From an uncultured Bacteroidota bacterium (GTDB lineage: Bacteria > Bacteroidota > Bacteroidia > JADZBD01), in NCBI GenBank assembly GCA_937924855.1, contig CALEYQ010000080.1, forward strand, positions 124,001 through 188,000: a stretch of 64,000 nt of DNA. The letters run 5' to 3'. The position numbers were made by a program, and so were the translations under genes. Under the pieces are notes generated by a model. That model searched no databases, had not been told where the DNA came from, and worked only from the letters and a program-made list of their open reading frames with translations. Below, piece after piece: positions 32,044 through 41,362 of the stretch; within the stretch, counting starts at the first letter, position 1, and every line of letters begins with the position of its first letter.

Positions 32044-33357
32044 ATGGGAAACAAGGTTCTCATTTATAGCCCAAAAACAAGTCCAAGGCTATCTTATATA
32101 ATTTCTTTTTTGTTGCGGGATGTTTTACTTCTCGACCCTGAGATAACCTCCGACCGCCAATCCTTTATTTCTCATCAGGGTCCTAAATTCAGCTATGGCC
32201 CGGGTCCGGTTAACGATGAAATCCACATTCAGTCGAGAAACCTTGTTTTTGAAACCGGGATTACCGAGCAAAATATTACCGTCTCAGACTGGGACGGACT
32301 GCCTGTTTTTTACACCACGGGAAAAAATTCAGCACTTCCGTTCGACCCCTTCTCCGCCTCCTTTTATCTGGTTACCCGGTATGAAGAATACCTGCCTTTC
32401 CTGCGTGATTTTTACGATCGCTTTGAAACCCGCGAGAGTCTTGCCTTTCAAAATAAATTCATCCGGCAGCCGGTGGTCGACAAATATGCCCTATTGCTCC
32501 GTAAACTTCTTGAAAACAAATTTCCCGATCTTATTTTTCCCGAAAAAAAATTCCGTTACATATCCACCATTGATATAGACAATGCATTTGCCTTTAAAGA
32601 AAAAGGGATTTTACGCACGGCAGGAGGAATTTTAAGAAACCTATCCGAAGTAGATTTGTCGGAACTGAAACTGCGCCTTAGGGTTCTTAGCGGTTTCGAT
32701 GCCGACCCCTACGACACCTATGCCCACCAATTAGAAGTTCAAAAAAAATACGGGCTTGAGGTAATTTATTTTGTTTTGCTGGCCGACTATGGTGTAAACG
32801 ACAAGAATGTGCCGGTTACAAACACAAAGCTGCGGCAGCTAATTAAGTTTCTTTCCGATTATGCCACAATCGGCATTCATCCCTCCTTCGGTTCCAACAC
32901 CAAAAAAGAAAAGTTAAAAATTGAAATCGAACGACTTTCAGGAATCCTCCACACCGATATTGTTCATTCTCGGCAACACTTTCTAAAACTGAGTTTTCCT
33001 CACACTTACAGGAATTTGCTGGAAATGGACATCCTCAACGATTACACCATGGGCTTTGCCCATGAAGTTGGTTTCAGGGCAGGAACCTGTACTCCTTTCT
33101 ACTTTTTCGACCTCGACCTGGAACAGGAAACCCGGTTAAAAGTTCATCCCTTTTCGGTAATGGATGCCACGCTTAAATATTACATGAAAGTTTCGCCGGA
33201 AGCTTCGGCACCGATAATCAGGCAGATCATTGAAGAGGTAAAAAAAGTGAACGGAACATTTATTTCGCTTTGGCATAATGAAAGCCTGAGCGATTACAGA
33301 AACTGGGAAGGATGGAAAAATGTATATGAAGAAATGGCAAAAATGGCCACGGAATAA
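32044..33357 (+). CDS. polysaccharide deacetylase-family protein with N-terminal extra domain
   Basis: A 437-residue protein. Residues about 170-430 look like a NodB/polysaccharide deacetylase barrel of the variant seen in Bacteroidota: YISTIDIDNAFAF supplies the metal-binding aspartates, TIGIHPSFGSN the metal His, and HSRQHFLKLSFP a later block. An N-terminal domain of about 160 residues is less familiar. No signal peptide is present, so the substrate may be a cytoplasmic nucleotide sugar or lipid-linked sugar. It lies between wecB and a FemAB-like transferase with no spacers, which suggests a shared pathway. Confidence 0.72.
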   Translation: MGNKVLIYSPKTSPRLSYIISFLLRDVLLLDPEITSDRQSFISHQGPKFSYGPGPVNDEIHIQSRNLVFETGITEQNITVSDWDGLPVFYTTGKNSALPFDPFSASFYLVTRYEEYLPFLRDFYDRFETRESLAFQNKFIRQPVVDKYALLLRKLLENKFPDLIFPEKKFRYISTIDIDNAFAFKEKGILRTAGGILRNLSEVDLSELKLRLRVLSGFDADPYDTYAHQLEVQKKYGLEVIYFVLLADYGVNDKNVPVTNTKLRQLIKFLSDYATIGIHPSFGSNTKKEKLKIEIERLSGILHTDIVHSRQHFLKLSFPHTYRNLLEMDILNDYTMGFAHEVGFRAGTCTPFYFFDLDLEQETRLKVHPFSVMDATLKYYMKVSPEASAPIIRQIIEEVKKVNGTFISLWHNESLSDYRNWEGWKNVYEEMAKMATE

Positions 33358-34268
33358 TGCTTCAGCACCTGAATCAACATACACTTGATAAAAACAAATG
33401 GGACGCACTGGTTAAAGAAAGTCCGGCTGCCAACCTTTGCCATGAATCATGGTTTATGGATATAATGGCACCCGGCTGGGAATTGCTGGTGCAAAACGAT
33501 TACGAAGCCGCCTTTTTAATCACTCCACGGAAAAAATGGGGGATGAAATACCTGTACCAACCTCCCTTGATTCAGCAGGGCGGAGTTTTCTCCCGGTACA
33601 ACGAAACCATTGATGCAGGGCCCTATCTGGAAGTAATAAAACAGAACATAAAGTTTGCAGAAATCACACTTAATTCCGGGAATTTTCTGCTGAGGGATGA
33701 CATAGAAAAAAAATACCTGAGAAATCAAACCCTTTCGCTTTCCAAAACAGGCGATGAGCTGGAAAAGGCGTATTCAGAAAACCACCGCCGAAACATCAGG
33801 AAGGGCAAAAATGCAGGCTTACAATACCGGGAGGATGCACCCGTTGAAAAAATAGTTTCCTTTTTCAGGGAAAATCCGGGCAATAATCAGGTAAGTCTTA
33901 AAAATTCCGATTATGAAAACTTGATTCGAATGGCGGGGGAAGGAAAAAACCGAGGAAGGATTCAGACTCCGGGGGTTTACGATGCCGGGGGAAATCTGGT
34001 GGCGGGCATTATTCTGGGGGTGTTTCCCGGAAGAATAACCCTTTTGTTTTCAGGCCAGAATCCATCCGGAAAAGACCGCGCGGCCATGTTTTTTCTTATC
34101 GACGAAATCTTAAAAAGAAATTCCGGACAAAATGCCATTTTTGATTTTGAAGGTTCAAACGCCGAAGGATTATCCCGGTTTTACGGGGGGTTTGGTTCTT
34201 CAGATTCCGTATATTTACACATAAGGTATAATAGTCTCCCCTTCCCCTGGAGCATGTTAAAAAAGTAG
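33357..34268 (+). CDS. FemAB/GNAT-like acyltransferase
   Basis: A 303-residue protein with the double-GNAT outline of FemAB and related peptidoglycan-bridge or lipid-acyl transferases. AYSENHRRNIRKGKNAGL (about 139-156) is the characteristic central block, and the C-terminal IFDFEGSNAEGLSRFYGGFGS matches the last conserved block. It may add an acyl or aminoacyl group to an amine exposed by the deacetylase encoded just upstream (one-base overlap). That pathway role is inference; the fold assignment is fairly good. Confidence 0.7.
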   Translation: MLQHLNQHTLDKNKWDALVKESPAANLCHESWFMDIMAPGWELLVQNDYEAAFLITPRKKWGMKYLYQPPLIQQGGVFSRYNETIDAGPYLEVIKQNIKFAEITLNSGNFLLRDDIEKKYLRNQTLSLSKTGDELEKAYSENHRRNIRKGKNAGLQYREDAPVEKIVSFFRENPGNNQVSLKNSDYENLIRMAGEGKNRGRIQTPGVYDAGGNLVAGIILGVFPGRITLLFSGQNPSGKDRAAMFFLIDEILKRNSGQNAIFDFEGSNAEGLSRFYGGFGSSDSVYLHIRYNSLPFPWSMLKK

Positions 34269-34270
34269 TT

Positions 34271-34918
34271 ATGGTACACGATTTAAGCAAAAATAATTCC
34301 CTGGTTTGTCAATATATGTACGAAATGCGGGAATCAGGAATTCAGAGAGATGCCATGCGGTTTCGGAAAAATCTGGCAAGGATGGGAAATATTCTGGCTT
34401 ACGAAATCAGCCGTTTTCTCGATTATCAGATTCTTGAAACCCATACGCCACTGGGTTATGCTTCCGTGCCCGTAATCAAAAATCAGCCGGTGGTTGCTTC
34501 CATTCTCAGAGCAGGACTTCCGCTTCACAACGGCTTAATTGAATTTTTCGACAAAGCCGAGAATGCTTTTATTTCAGCCTACCGAAAACATAAAAAAGAC
34601 GGCACCTTTGATGTGCATGTAGAATATATGGCCTGCCCGGATCTGAACGGCAAAACCCTCATCATCGCCGATCCCATGTTGGCTACGGGCACCAGTTTGC
34701 AACTAACCTACGATGCTCTGATGCGCCGGGGAAAACCTTCCTCAATTCATGTGGCTACGGTAATTGCTTCCGTGGAAGGCGTGGAAAAAGTAAGGAAAAA
34801 CTTGCCTGATGGAATCCATATCTGGTGTGGTGCCATCGACGAGGAGTTAACTGCACAGGCATATATTGTTCCGGGCCTGGGTGATGCGGGAGATTTAGCC
34901 TTTGGAGAAAAAGTCTGA
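34271..34918 (+). CDS. upp: uracil phosphoribosyltransferase
   Basis: A 215-residue pyrimidine-salvage enzyme that makes UMP from uracil and PRPP. The PRPP loop IADPMLATGTSL (about 136-147) is conserved. PVVASILRAGLPLHNGLIEFF and the C-terminal GLGDAGDLAFGEK uracil-binding region confirm the family. It follows the FemAB-like gene by two bases and precedes a small membrane protein by two bases. Confidence 0.95.
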   Translation: MVHDLSKNNSLVCQYMYEMRESGIQRDAMRFRKNLARMGNILAYEISRFLDYQILETHTPLGYASVPVIKNQPVVASILRAGLPLHNGLIEFFDKAENAFISAYRKHKKDGTFDVHVEYMACPDLNGKTLIIADPMLATGTSLQLTYDALMRRGKPSSIHVATVIASVEGVEKVRKNLPDGIHIWCGAIDEELTAQAYIVPGLGDAGDLAFGEKV

Positions 34919-34920
34919 AC

Positions 34921-35436
34921 ATGGTAATCGACTGGGTTGAAATTCTGAAAATACTTTCGGTATTGTTAACGGGTGCCACAAAATTTATGTTTGCCCCTGC
35001 CCTTTCCTATGAGTTGGGTTATGGTTTCTGGAAGTCAATGCTGTTTACTACTTCCGGAGGCATCATCGGGATTTTTTCTTTTGCTTTTCTCGGTCACCTG
35101 ATCCGGCGCTACTGGCGACGGTTTATCCTTTTGTTCTGGCTACCCTTCACCAAAAAAACTTATTCGGAACTGATTCAAACCCCGCGTAAAAAATTCAAAA
35201 ATACAACGCGGTGGGTAATCCGAATTAAAAATAAGTTTGGTATAGTAGGCATTGCGGCGCTTACCCCCTTATTCCTTTCCATTCCGGTGGGAACCGTGGT
35301 TGCCATGTCGCTATTCAGAAACCGATTCCGGTCTATATTTCTCATTATTTGTTTTTTAATTTTTTGGTCGGTCTTGCTCAATATTATTACCCCACCGATA
35401 TTGGAATTCATAAAAGACCGAAGCCGTTTCCATTGA
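34921..35436 (+). CDS. small membrane protein, four helices, unknown
   Basis: A 171-residue inner-membrane protein with about four hydrophobic segments (near 8-28, 35-60, 105-130 and 138-160) separated by a strongly basic loop (RRYWRRF; TPRKKFKNTTRWVIRIKNKFG). IVGIAALTPLFLSIPVGTVVA resembles the P-loop-like core of small exporter or DedA-related families, but I cannot assign it. It is coupled to the YjjG-like gene by a TTGA overlap. Confidence 0.68.
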   Translation: MVIDWVEILKILSVLLTGATKFMFAPALSYELGYGFWKSMLFTTSGGIIGIFSFAFLGHLIRRYWRRFILLFWLPFTKKTYSELIQTPRKKFKNTTRWVIRIKNKFGIVGIAALTPLFLSIPVGTVVAMSLFRNRFRSIFLIICFLIFWSVLLNIITPPILEFIKDRSRFH

Positions 35437-36125
35437 AAAAATATAAGCATATTTTTTTCGATCTTGATCGAACGCTCTGGGATTATGAAAAAAATTCCGG
35501 GGAATCCATAATGGAGTTATTGGAGAGTTCTCCTTATGCTAGTCAGATTGGAAACCCATTGGTTTTTATTGAAAATTTTCATCGCATTAACGATAAACTT
35601 TGGGACGACTACCGTAAAAATCTGATTTCAAAAGAAGATTTGAGATTGCACAGGTTTCATTATGTTTTTTTGGAGTACGGGATTGACAATCCGGAATATG
35701 CGTTTCTTGTTTCGGTGCATTATTCCGAATCCACTCCCCGAAGGAATCATCTGGTAGATGGCTGTCTTGAAGTGTTGGATTATCTGAGTAAAAAATACAT
35801 CTTGCACATAATTACCAATGGGTTTTCAGATACCCAATGCCTGAAAATTGAATCCTCCGGGCTTGGAAAATATTTTTCAACCATTACCACATCAGACCTG
35901 GCCGGCGAAAAAAAACCCAATCCGGGAATTTTCCATTATGCCCTCCAAAAATCCGGAGCCTTGGCTTCAGAATCGCTGATGATTGGTGATCAGGACGAGG
36001 TGGATGTTGCGGGTGCCCGTCAGGCCGGCTTGGATCAGGTATTGTTCGATCCTTTTTCACTAAACCATCATAACCGGGCCACCTATCTTATTAAATCACT
36101 AAAGGAGCTTTTGCATATTCTCTGA
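35433..36125 (+). CDS. YjjG-family HAD pyrimidine nucleotidase
   Basis: A 230-residue haloacid dehalogenase-superfamily phosphatase of the YjjG group, which dephosphorylates (often non-canonical) pyrimidine nucleotides. Motif I is FFDLDRTLWDY, motif II the TNG of HIITNGFSD, and motifs III/IV are GEKKPNPGIF and MIGDQDEVDVAGARQAG. The start is TTG 35433, which overlaps the upstream stop as TTGA; the frame is open further upstream, but only inside the previous gene. It fits functionally beside upp in pyrimidine salvage. Confidence 0.85.
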   Translation: MKKYKHIFFDLDRTLWDYEKNSGESIMELLESSPYASQIGNPLVFIENFHRINDKLWDDYRKNLISKEDLRLHRFHYVFLEYGIDNPEYAFLVSVHYSESTPRRNHLVDGCLEVLDYLSKKYILHIITNGFSDTQCLKIESSGLGKYFSTITTSDLAGEKKPNPGIFHYALQKSGALASESLMIGDQDEVDVAGARQAGLDQVLFDPFSLNHHNRATYLIKSLKELLHIL

Positions 36126-36130
36126 TCCTC

Positions 36131-36167
36131 TTTTTTGAGTAAGGGCCGTTTGATTTTCTTACCTTCG
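36131..36167 (+). promoter_or_regulatory. promoter of mgtE
   Basis: TTTTTTG (36131-36137) and, after 22 bases, TACCTTCG (36160-36167) form a near-consensus Bacteroidota promoter. Only seven bases separate it from the ATG at 36175, so the mRNA leader is predicted to be about three bases. Confidence 0.55.
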
Positions 36168-36174
36168 CAGTGCC

Positions 36175-37569
36175 ATGAATTTTGAGGCTTCATCGGAATT
36201 AATACAAAAGCTCAAAGAAGCCATTAAAACGGGCCGGAATGAAGTAATTCTTCATGAATTTTCCGACCTGTTTCCGGTTGATATTGCCCACATCCTAAAT
36301 GATCTTGAGCCGGAAGATGCGGTTATTGTTTACCAGCTTCTGGAAGATGAAATTGCCGCGGAGGTTCTGCTTGAACTCGAGGAGCCGGTCAGGGAAAAAC
36401 TTCTTGAATCCCTTACTTCCCGGGAAATTGCTACCGAAATTATCGGCAATCTCGACTCCGACGACGCAGCCGATGTATTAGCGGAATTACCCCAAAAGAA
36501 AAAGGACGAGGTAATCCTGGCCATCGATGATAAGGCCCAGGCCAGCGACATTGTAGACCTTCTGGGATACGATGAGAACACGGCCGGAGGGCTTATGATG
36601 AAGGAGTTGGTAAAAGTTAACATCAACCGCTCCATGCGCGATTGTGTCCGCCAACTTCGTGCAAATGCCGAAAACCTTGAACATATTTATGCCGTTTATG
36701 TAGTTGACGATAATGGAAAGCTCGAGGGATATCTGAGTCTTAAACAGGTTCTTACCACCAACCTTCGCACCCCCATCCGTGATGTTTACGATCCCGATAT
36801 TATTTCGGTAAAAGCCGGGATGGACGCCGAAGAGGTTGCCAAAATAATGGAGAAATACGATTTGGTTTTTGTTCCGGTTGTTGACTCCCTGGGGCGCTTA
36901 ATTGGAAGGATTACCATTGATGACGTGGTGGATGTAATCCGAAAAGAAGAAACCGAGGACGTCCAAAAAATGGGAGGTATGGAAGCCCTCGAGGATTCCT
37001 ACATGGGTAGCTCACCTCTTGAAATGATTCGTAAGCGACTGGGCTGGCTGATTGTGCTTTTTATTGGAGAGAGTTTTACTGCAACCGCCATTAGTTTTTT
37101 TGAAAATGATATTTCAAAAGCGGTGGTACTCGCTCTTTTTGTCCCGCTTATTATTTCCAGCGGAGGAAATACCGGTTCACAGGCAAGCTCCCTTATTATC
37201 AGAGCACTTGCTCTGGGAGAAGTAACAGTAAAAGAATGGTGGAAAATTTTCAAAAAAGAAATAAAAGTAGGACTTACCCTGGGTATTATTCTTGGATTGA
37301 TTGGTTTTGGGAGGGTTGCCATCTGGAGTATGTTTGTTGACATTTACGGTCCGCATTGGGTATGGATAGGAGTAACCGTTGGCATAAGCCTCACCGGTGT
37401 GGTTCTATGGGGAAACCTAATGGGCTCCTTATTCCCCATTTTATTGAAAAGGTCAGGGTTCGATCCGGCGGTTTCATCTGCTCCCTTTGTAGCAACCATG
37501 GTAGACATTACAGGATTGCTCATTTATTTTTCCGTTGCCTCGTTTTTTCTTGCAGGAATTATTCTCTGA
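36175..37569 (+). CDS. mgtE: magnesium transporter MgtE
   Basis: A 464-residue MgtE channel. An N-terminal helical MgtE_N domain (residues about 20-125, with the acidic LNDLEPEDAVIVYQLL repeats) leads into two CBS domains (about 130-255) that sense cytosolic magnesium, followed by five membrane helices from about 290. SSGGNTGSQASSLIIRALALGEV is the pore-lining signature. It acts as a gated Mg2+ channel in the inner membrane. It is likely co-transcribed with the dehydrogenase gene five bases downstream. Confidence 0.94.
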   Translation: MNFEASSELIQKLKEAIKTGRNEVILHEFSDLFPVDIAHILNDLEPEDAVIVYQLLEDEIAAEVLLELEEPVREKLLESLTSREIATEIIGNLDSDDAADVLAELPQKKKDEVILAIDDKAQASDIVDLLGYDENTAGGLMMKELVKVNINRSMRDCVRQLRANAENLEHIYAVYVVDDNGKLEGYLSLKQVLTTNLRTPIRDVYDPDIISVKAGMDAEEVAKIMEKYDLVFVPVVDSLGRLIGRITIDDVVDVIRKEETEDVQKMGGMEALEDSYMGSSPLEMIRKRLGWLIVLFIGESFTATAISFFENDISKAVVLALFVPLIISSGGNTGSQASSLIIRALALGEVTVKEWWKIFKKEIKVGLTLGIILGLIGFGRVAIWSMFVDIYGPHWVWIGVTVGISLTGVVLWGNLMGSLFPILLKRSGFDPAVSSAPFVATMVDITGLLIYFSVASFFLAGIIL

Positions 37570-37574
37570 GTTAT

Positions 37575-38513
37575 ATGAAAATATTGTTTGCGGATTATTG
37601 CGGAACCCGGCTGCCTGAAATTCTAAAGGAAAAGGGGCATAGCTGTGCTTTTCTTTACGAAGCCGGTGAAACAGAAATCCTGGAAGCTGCCGTCGGGCAT
37701 GATGGCCTGGTAATCCGAAGTAAGTTCAAAATTGGGGCTGAAACTGTTTCACGATTAAAAAATCTGAAATTCATTGCCCGGTTTGGAGCCGGCATGGAGA
37801 ACATTGATGTTGAAGCCGCTGAAAAGGCTGGAATAATTTGTCTTTCCGCTCCGGAGGGTAACCGGCAGGCGGTGGCGGAACATGCCCTGGGTATGTTGTT
37901 ATCCTTATTCAGAAATATTCCCCGTGCCAACAGGGAAGTGAGGGAAGGAATTTGGCAACGGGAAAAAAACCGGGGCGAGGAATTATCGGGGAAAACAGTA
38001 GGAATTATTGGTTTCGGAAATATGGGTTCGGCGTTTGCTGAAATCCTAAGGGGGTTTAATCCTCAGGTTCTGGTTTACGATAAATATAAAAGCGGATTTG
38101 GAAACTCTTTTATCCGGGAATGCAGTCTGACTGAAATTTTTGAAAACGCAGATATAATATCCCTTCATGTTCCGCTGACAGAGGAAACCAAACACCTGGC
38201 CGGTGAAAAGTTCTTCAATTCGTTCCGGAAACCGGTATGGGTTATAAACACCTCCCGCGGACCTTGTCTTTCAAATGATGCTTTGCTCAATGCCCTGCAC
38301 AATGGTAAGGTAAAGGGCGCCTGCCTGGATGTGCTGGAAGGAGAATCTGTATCATTTGAAGAAATGGGAGGATCCGGAAAAGACAAAGTTCTCGAGGCCC
38401 TATTGAAAAAAGAAAATGTCATTTTTTCACCACATATTGCCGGCTGGTCGTTTCAGAGTCTCGAAAAAATGTCTGAGATATTGGCCAAAAAAATTGAGGA
38501 AATTAAATCCTAG
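37575..38513 (+). CDS. D-2-hydroxyacid dehydrogenase (phosphoglycerate dehydrogenase-like)
   Basis: A 312-residue NAD-dependent dehydrogenase. The Rossmann motif is GIIGFGNMGSAF (about 141-152). The catalytic Arg is in WVINTSRGP, the Glu lies in the GACLDVLEGES region, and the His is in FSPHIAGW. FGAGMENIDVEAAEKAGI is the substrate-domain signature. The frame is open upstream, but ATG 37575 begins exactly at the conserved fold. No ACT domain is present, so it is the short form; phosphoglycerate, glyoxylate and hydroxypyruvate are all possible substrates. The stop overlaps that of the facing aspartokinase (CTAG). Confidence 0.85.
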   Translation: MKILFADYCGTRLPEILKEKGHSCAFLYEAGETEILEAAVGHDGLVIRSKFKIGAETVSRLKNLKFIARFGAGMENIDVEAAEKAGIICLSAPEGNRQAVAEHALGMLLSLFRNIPRANREVREGIWQREKNRGEELSGKTVGIIGFGNMGSAFAEILRGFNPQVLVYDKYKSGFGNSFIRECSLTEIFENADIISLHVPLTEETKHLAGEKFFNSFRKPVWVINTSRGPCLSNDALLNALHNGKVKGACLDVLEGESVSFEEMGGSGKDKVLEALLKKENVIFSPHIAGWSFQSLEKMSEILAKKIEEIKS

Positions 38514-39802
38514 ACATTTTTCATTACCATCTGCAGGGTATACCTGCTTCTTACCTCAAGTAAAATTTCTTTTCCCTCAGTTACCCTGTCTGTAGTTTCC
38601 TGATTATAGTACCTGATGGTAACAAGCTCCAGTCCTTCGTTATACAAAACCCTGTATTCTTCCTTCAATCGGGAAATAAGGGGCTTTAACTTTTCCGGAT
38701 CTCCATCCACGCAAACCGAAAAACTGAGTGCCGAATTCTGCATGGTGTTTATGGTGACTCCGGAATCGGAGAACATGGAAAAAATACTGCCCAGGTTTTT
38801 TTCTACGATGAAAGAAAAGTCTTTGGGCGAAATGGAAAGCAAAACCTGGTTCACTTTGAAAATAAAACAGGGAGTTGGAAGTGGGGCCTGCTGATCGGAA
38901 ATAACCGTGCCGGCCGCTTTGGGATCAAGAAATGATTTTACAAAAAGCGGAATCTTCTTGTTTTGCAGCGGTTTCAGGGTCTTGGGATGAATAACGGTAG
39001 CACCGAAATACGACAATTCAATAGCATCCTGATACGACATCTGTGGAATCAAAACAGTTCCATCGAACCATTTGGGGTCAGCATTCAATACCCCGGGAAC
39101 ATCTTTCCAGATGGTAACTGAGGCCGCATTCAGGGCGTATCCAAAAATGGCGGCCGTATAATCTGAACCTTCGCGACCCAGGGTGGTCGTGAAATTTTCC
39201 ATTTCAGATCCAATAAAACCCTGGGTAATTAAAATCCGGTTTTTCTCCCATTCCTTTTTAATACCTTCTGCTATGCGTAATTCCGTGGCTTCAAAATCAA
39301 CGGTGGCATTACGCCAATTATCATCTGTAACAATGAAGTCGCGGGCATCCACAAGATTACAGGGGAAGCCTTCAGCAATCAGATAGTGATATAAAATCAG
39401 TGAAGAAGCCAGTTCGCCCCGGCTGACAATCTGATCATATTCCTTGTTAAAGGAGTAACGGGGCTTCGATTCAAGGTTCCATTCCAGTTCTCCAAAAAGC
39501 GTATTAAGTTCTGCCAAGAGGGCATCCGACCTTTGATCCAACAAGGCTTTTGCCGTTTGAACATGAAAGTTTTTTATTTCCTTAAGTTTTCCGGCTGCGT
39601 CAGGGTTTCCGGAAAAAAAATTGCGGGCAACCTCCTCAAGGGCATTGGTTGTTTTCCCCATGGCTGAAATAACCACCAATACAGAACTCCCCGCATAAGA
39701 CTTCAGGATGTCTGCCACATTTTTAATTCCGGCTGCGTCTTTTACCGAAGCTCCGCCAAACTTAAAAACAAGATTGTTCTCAGGGGTTTTGGAGGGTTTC
39801 AT
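38510..39802 (-). CDS. aspartate kinase (monofunctional)
   Basis: A 430-residue aspartokinase, the entry step to lysine, threonine and methionine. FKFGGASVKDAAGI is the ATP-binding start; the SRGELASS block and LGREGSDYTAAIFGYAL (about 210) are signatures. The C-terminal 130 residues form an ACT-like regulatory region. ATG 39802 is preferred to a TTG six bases upstream. It overlaps the end of the GNAT gene by 23 bases and the facing dehydrogenase by four. Confidence 0.9.
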   Translation of the reverse strand: MKPSKTPENNLVFKFGGASVKDAAGIKNVADILKSYAGSSVLVVISAMGKTTNALEEVARNFFSGNPDAAGKLKEIKNFHVQTAKALLDQRSDALLAELNTLFGELEWNLESKPRYSFNKEYDQIVSRGELASSLILYHYLIAEGFPCNLVDARDFIVTDDNWRNATVDFEATELRIAEGIKKEWEKNRILITQGFIGSEMENFTTTLGREGSDYTAAIFGYALNAASVTIWKDVPGVLNADPKWFDGTVLIPQMSYQDAIELSYFGATVIHPKTLKPLQNKKIPLFVKSFLDPKAAGTVISDQQAPLPTPCFIFKVNQVLLSISPKDFSFIVEKNLGSIFSMFSDSGVTINTMQNSALSFSVCVDGDPEKLKPLISRLKEEYRVLYNEGLELVTIRYYNQETTDRVTEGKEILLEVRSRYTLQMVMKNV

Positions 39803-40283
39803 TTTCAATTCGCGTGGAAATTCGTTGGATATCGGCCTCGGTAAGACGGCAGGATAACCATTCCTTTAAAAAAGAAGCCTGGTATTTTTCATAAAATTTC
39901 AGGGCCGGGGTATTCCAGTCAAGCACCTGCCATTCAATGCGTCTGGCCCGGGCATCACGGGCGGCGAGAATCACCTGTTCGAACAATTGCTTCCCGATTC
40001 CAAACCTTCGGTATTCTTCCAAAACAATAATGTCTTCCAGGAACACACACTTCCCCTTCCAGGTACTGTATTTCGTATAGTATAAGGCCATTCCCACAAT
40101 TCCGTCTTTGGTTTCGGCCACAAAAAACCTGAAAATAGGATTATCGCCAAAACCATCCCGTTCCAGTTCCTGAAGGGTAACCTCCACTTCATCAGGGGCC
40201 TTTTCGTAGGTTGCAAGAACCTTAATCAGGCCCAGGACCGCCGGCAGGTCTTCCCTGAACCCTTTTCTGATTTTAATTTCCAT
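39780..40283 (-). CDS. GNAT N-acetyltransferase, diamine acetyltransferase-like
   Basis: A 167-residue GNAT enzyme most like the SSAT/thialysine acetyltransferase group: the N-terminal IRKGFREDLPAVLGLIKVLATYEKAPDEV and central YTKYSTWKGKCVFLEDIIV are family blocks. The acetyl-CoA loop is YRRFGIGKQLF. Likely acceptors are diamines or lysine analogues. ATG 40283 is preferred to a TTG nine bases upstream. It is in one operon with aspartokinase. Confidence 0.86.
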   Translation of the reverse strand: MEIKIRKGFREDLPAVLGLIKVLATYEKAPDEVEVTLQELERDGFGDNPIFRFFVAETKDGIVGMALYYTKYSTWKGKCVFLEDIIVLEEYRRFGIGKQLFEQVILAARDARARRIEWQVLDWNTPALKFYEKYQASFLKEWLSCRLTEADIQRISTRIENETLQNP

Positions 40284-40345
40284 AACGGCCAAAAGTAAGA
40301 ATGATTTTACCTCAAAAATCCGATATTTGTAAACAAATTTACCGC

Positions 40346-41362
40346 ATGAGCAAAGTAAAAACCCTGGGGCAGTTTATCATTGAAAAGCAGTCTGATTTCC
40401 CTTATGCCAAGGGAGAATTATCCCGATTGCTGCGCGATTTGGGCATAGCCGCAAAAATCGTTAACCGGGAAGTAAACAAAGCAGGGCTGGCCGATATCCT
40501 GGGCGATGCCGGGGACATCAATGTTCAGGGCGAATCGGTAAAAAAACTGGATGTTTTTGCCAATGAACAATTTATTGCGGCCTTAAGTTGCGGTGGTGAA
40601 GTCTGTGCCATTGCATCGGAAGAAAACGAGGGCATAATTACCGTTGAAAACGAACAATCAAAAAACGCCAAATATGTGGTTGCCATCGACCCCCTGGATG
40701 GTTCTTCAAACATAGATGTAAATGTTTCGGTGGGAACCATTTTTTCCATCTACCGAAGGGTTTCGTTAACCGGACCTGGCACTTTGGATGATTTCTTACA
40801 AAGAGGAACCGAACAGGTAGCTGCAGGATATATTATTTACGGCTCCTCAACCATGCTGGTGTACACCACCGGAAAAGGGGTAAATGGTTTCACGCTTGAC
40901 CCCTCGATCGGAGAATTTTGTTTGTCGCACCCCAACATGAAAATTCCCGGAACCGGTAAAACCTACTCCATAAATGAAGGGAACTATATTCATTTTCCGG
41001 ATGGGGTGAAAAAATACATCAAATACTGCCAGGAAGAAGAAAAGTCAACCCGACGCCCCTATTCCTCGCGTTATATTGGTTCAGCCGTAGCCGATATTCA
41101 CCGGAATCTGATTACCGGAGGCATTTTTATTTATCCCACAACCTCCTCTTCTCCCAAAGGCAAGTTGAGGCTATTGTATGAATGCAATCCCCTGTCTTTT
41201 ATTATTGAACAAGCGGGTGGACTGGCCACCGACGGATTTTCCAGAATTCTGGATATTGAACTCACTTCCCTGCATCAACGGGTTCCGTTTTTTGCGGGAT
41301 CAAGGGAAATGGTGGAAACGGCAGGTGAATTCATGGGGAAATTCTCCAACATCAAAATATGA
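40346..41362 (+). CDS. fbp: fructose-1,6-bisphosphatase class I
   Basis: A 338-residue class I FBPase of gluconeogenesis. The metal-binding motif is AIDPLDGSSNIDVNVSVGTIFSIYR-like (DPLDGSS at about 118), with ENEG upstream and KLRLLYECNPLSFIIEQAGG near the end. The ATG at 40346 matches the family's start (SKVKTLGQFI); a longer frame begins at 40301. GATATTTG at 40322 is a weak -7 candidate. The stop overlaps the next ATG by four bases. Confidence 0.95.
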   Translation: MSKVKTLGQFIIEKQSDFPYAKGELSRLLRDLGIAAKIVNREVNKAGLADILGDAGDINVQGESVKKLDVFANEQFIAALSCGGEVCAIASEENEGIITVENEQSKNAKYVVAIDPLDGSSNIDVNVSVGTIFSIYRRVSLTGPGTLDDFLQRGTEQVAAGYIIYGSSTMLVYTTGKGVNGFTLDPSIGEFCLSHPNMKIPGTGKTYSINEGNYIHFPDGVKKYIKYCQEEEKSTRRPYSSRYIGSAVADIHRNLITGGIFIYPTTSSSPKGKLRLLYECNPLSFIIEQAGGLATDGFSRILDIELTSLHQRVPFFAGSREMVETAGEFMGKFSNIKI

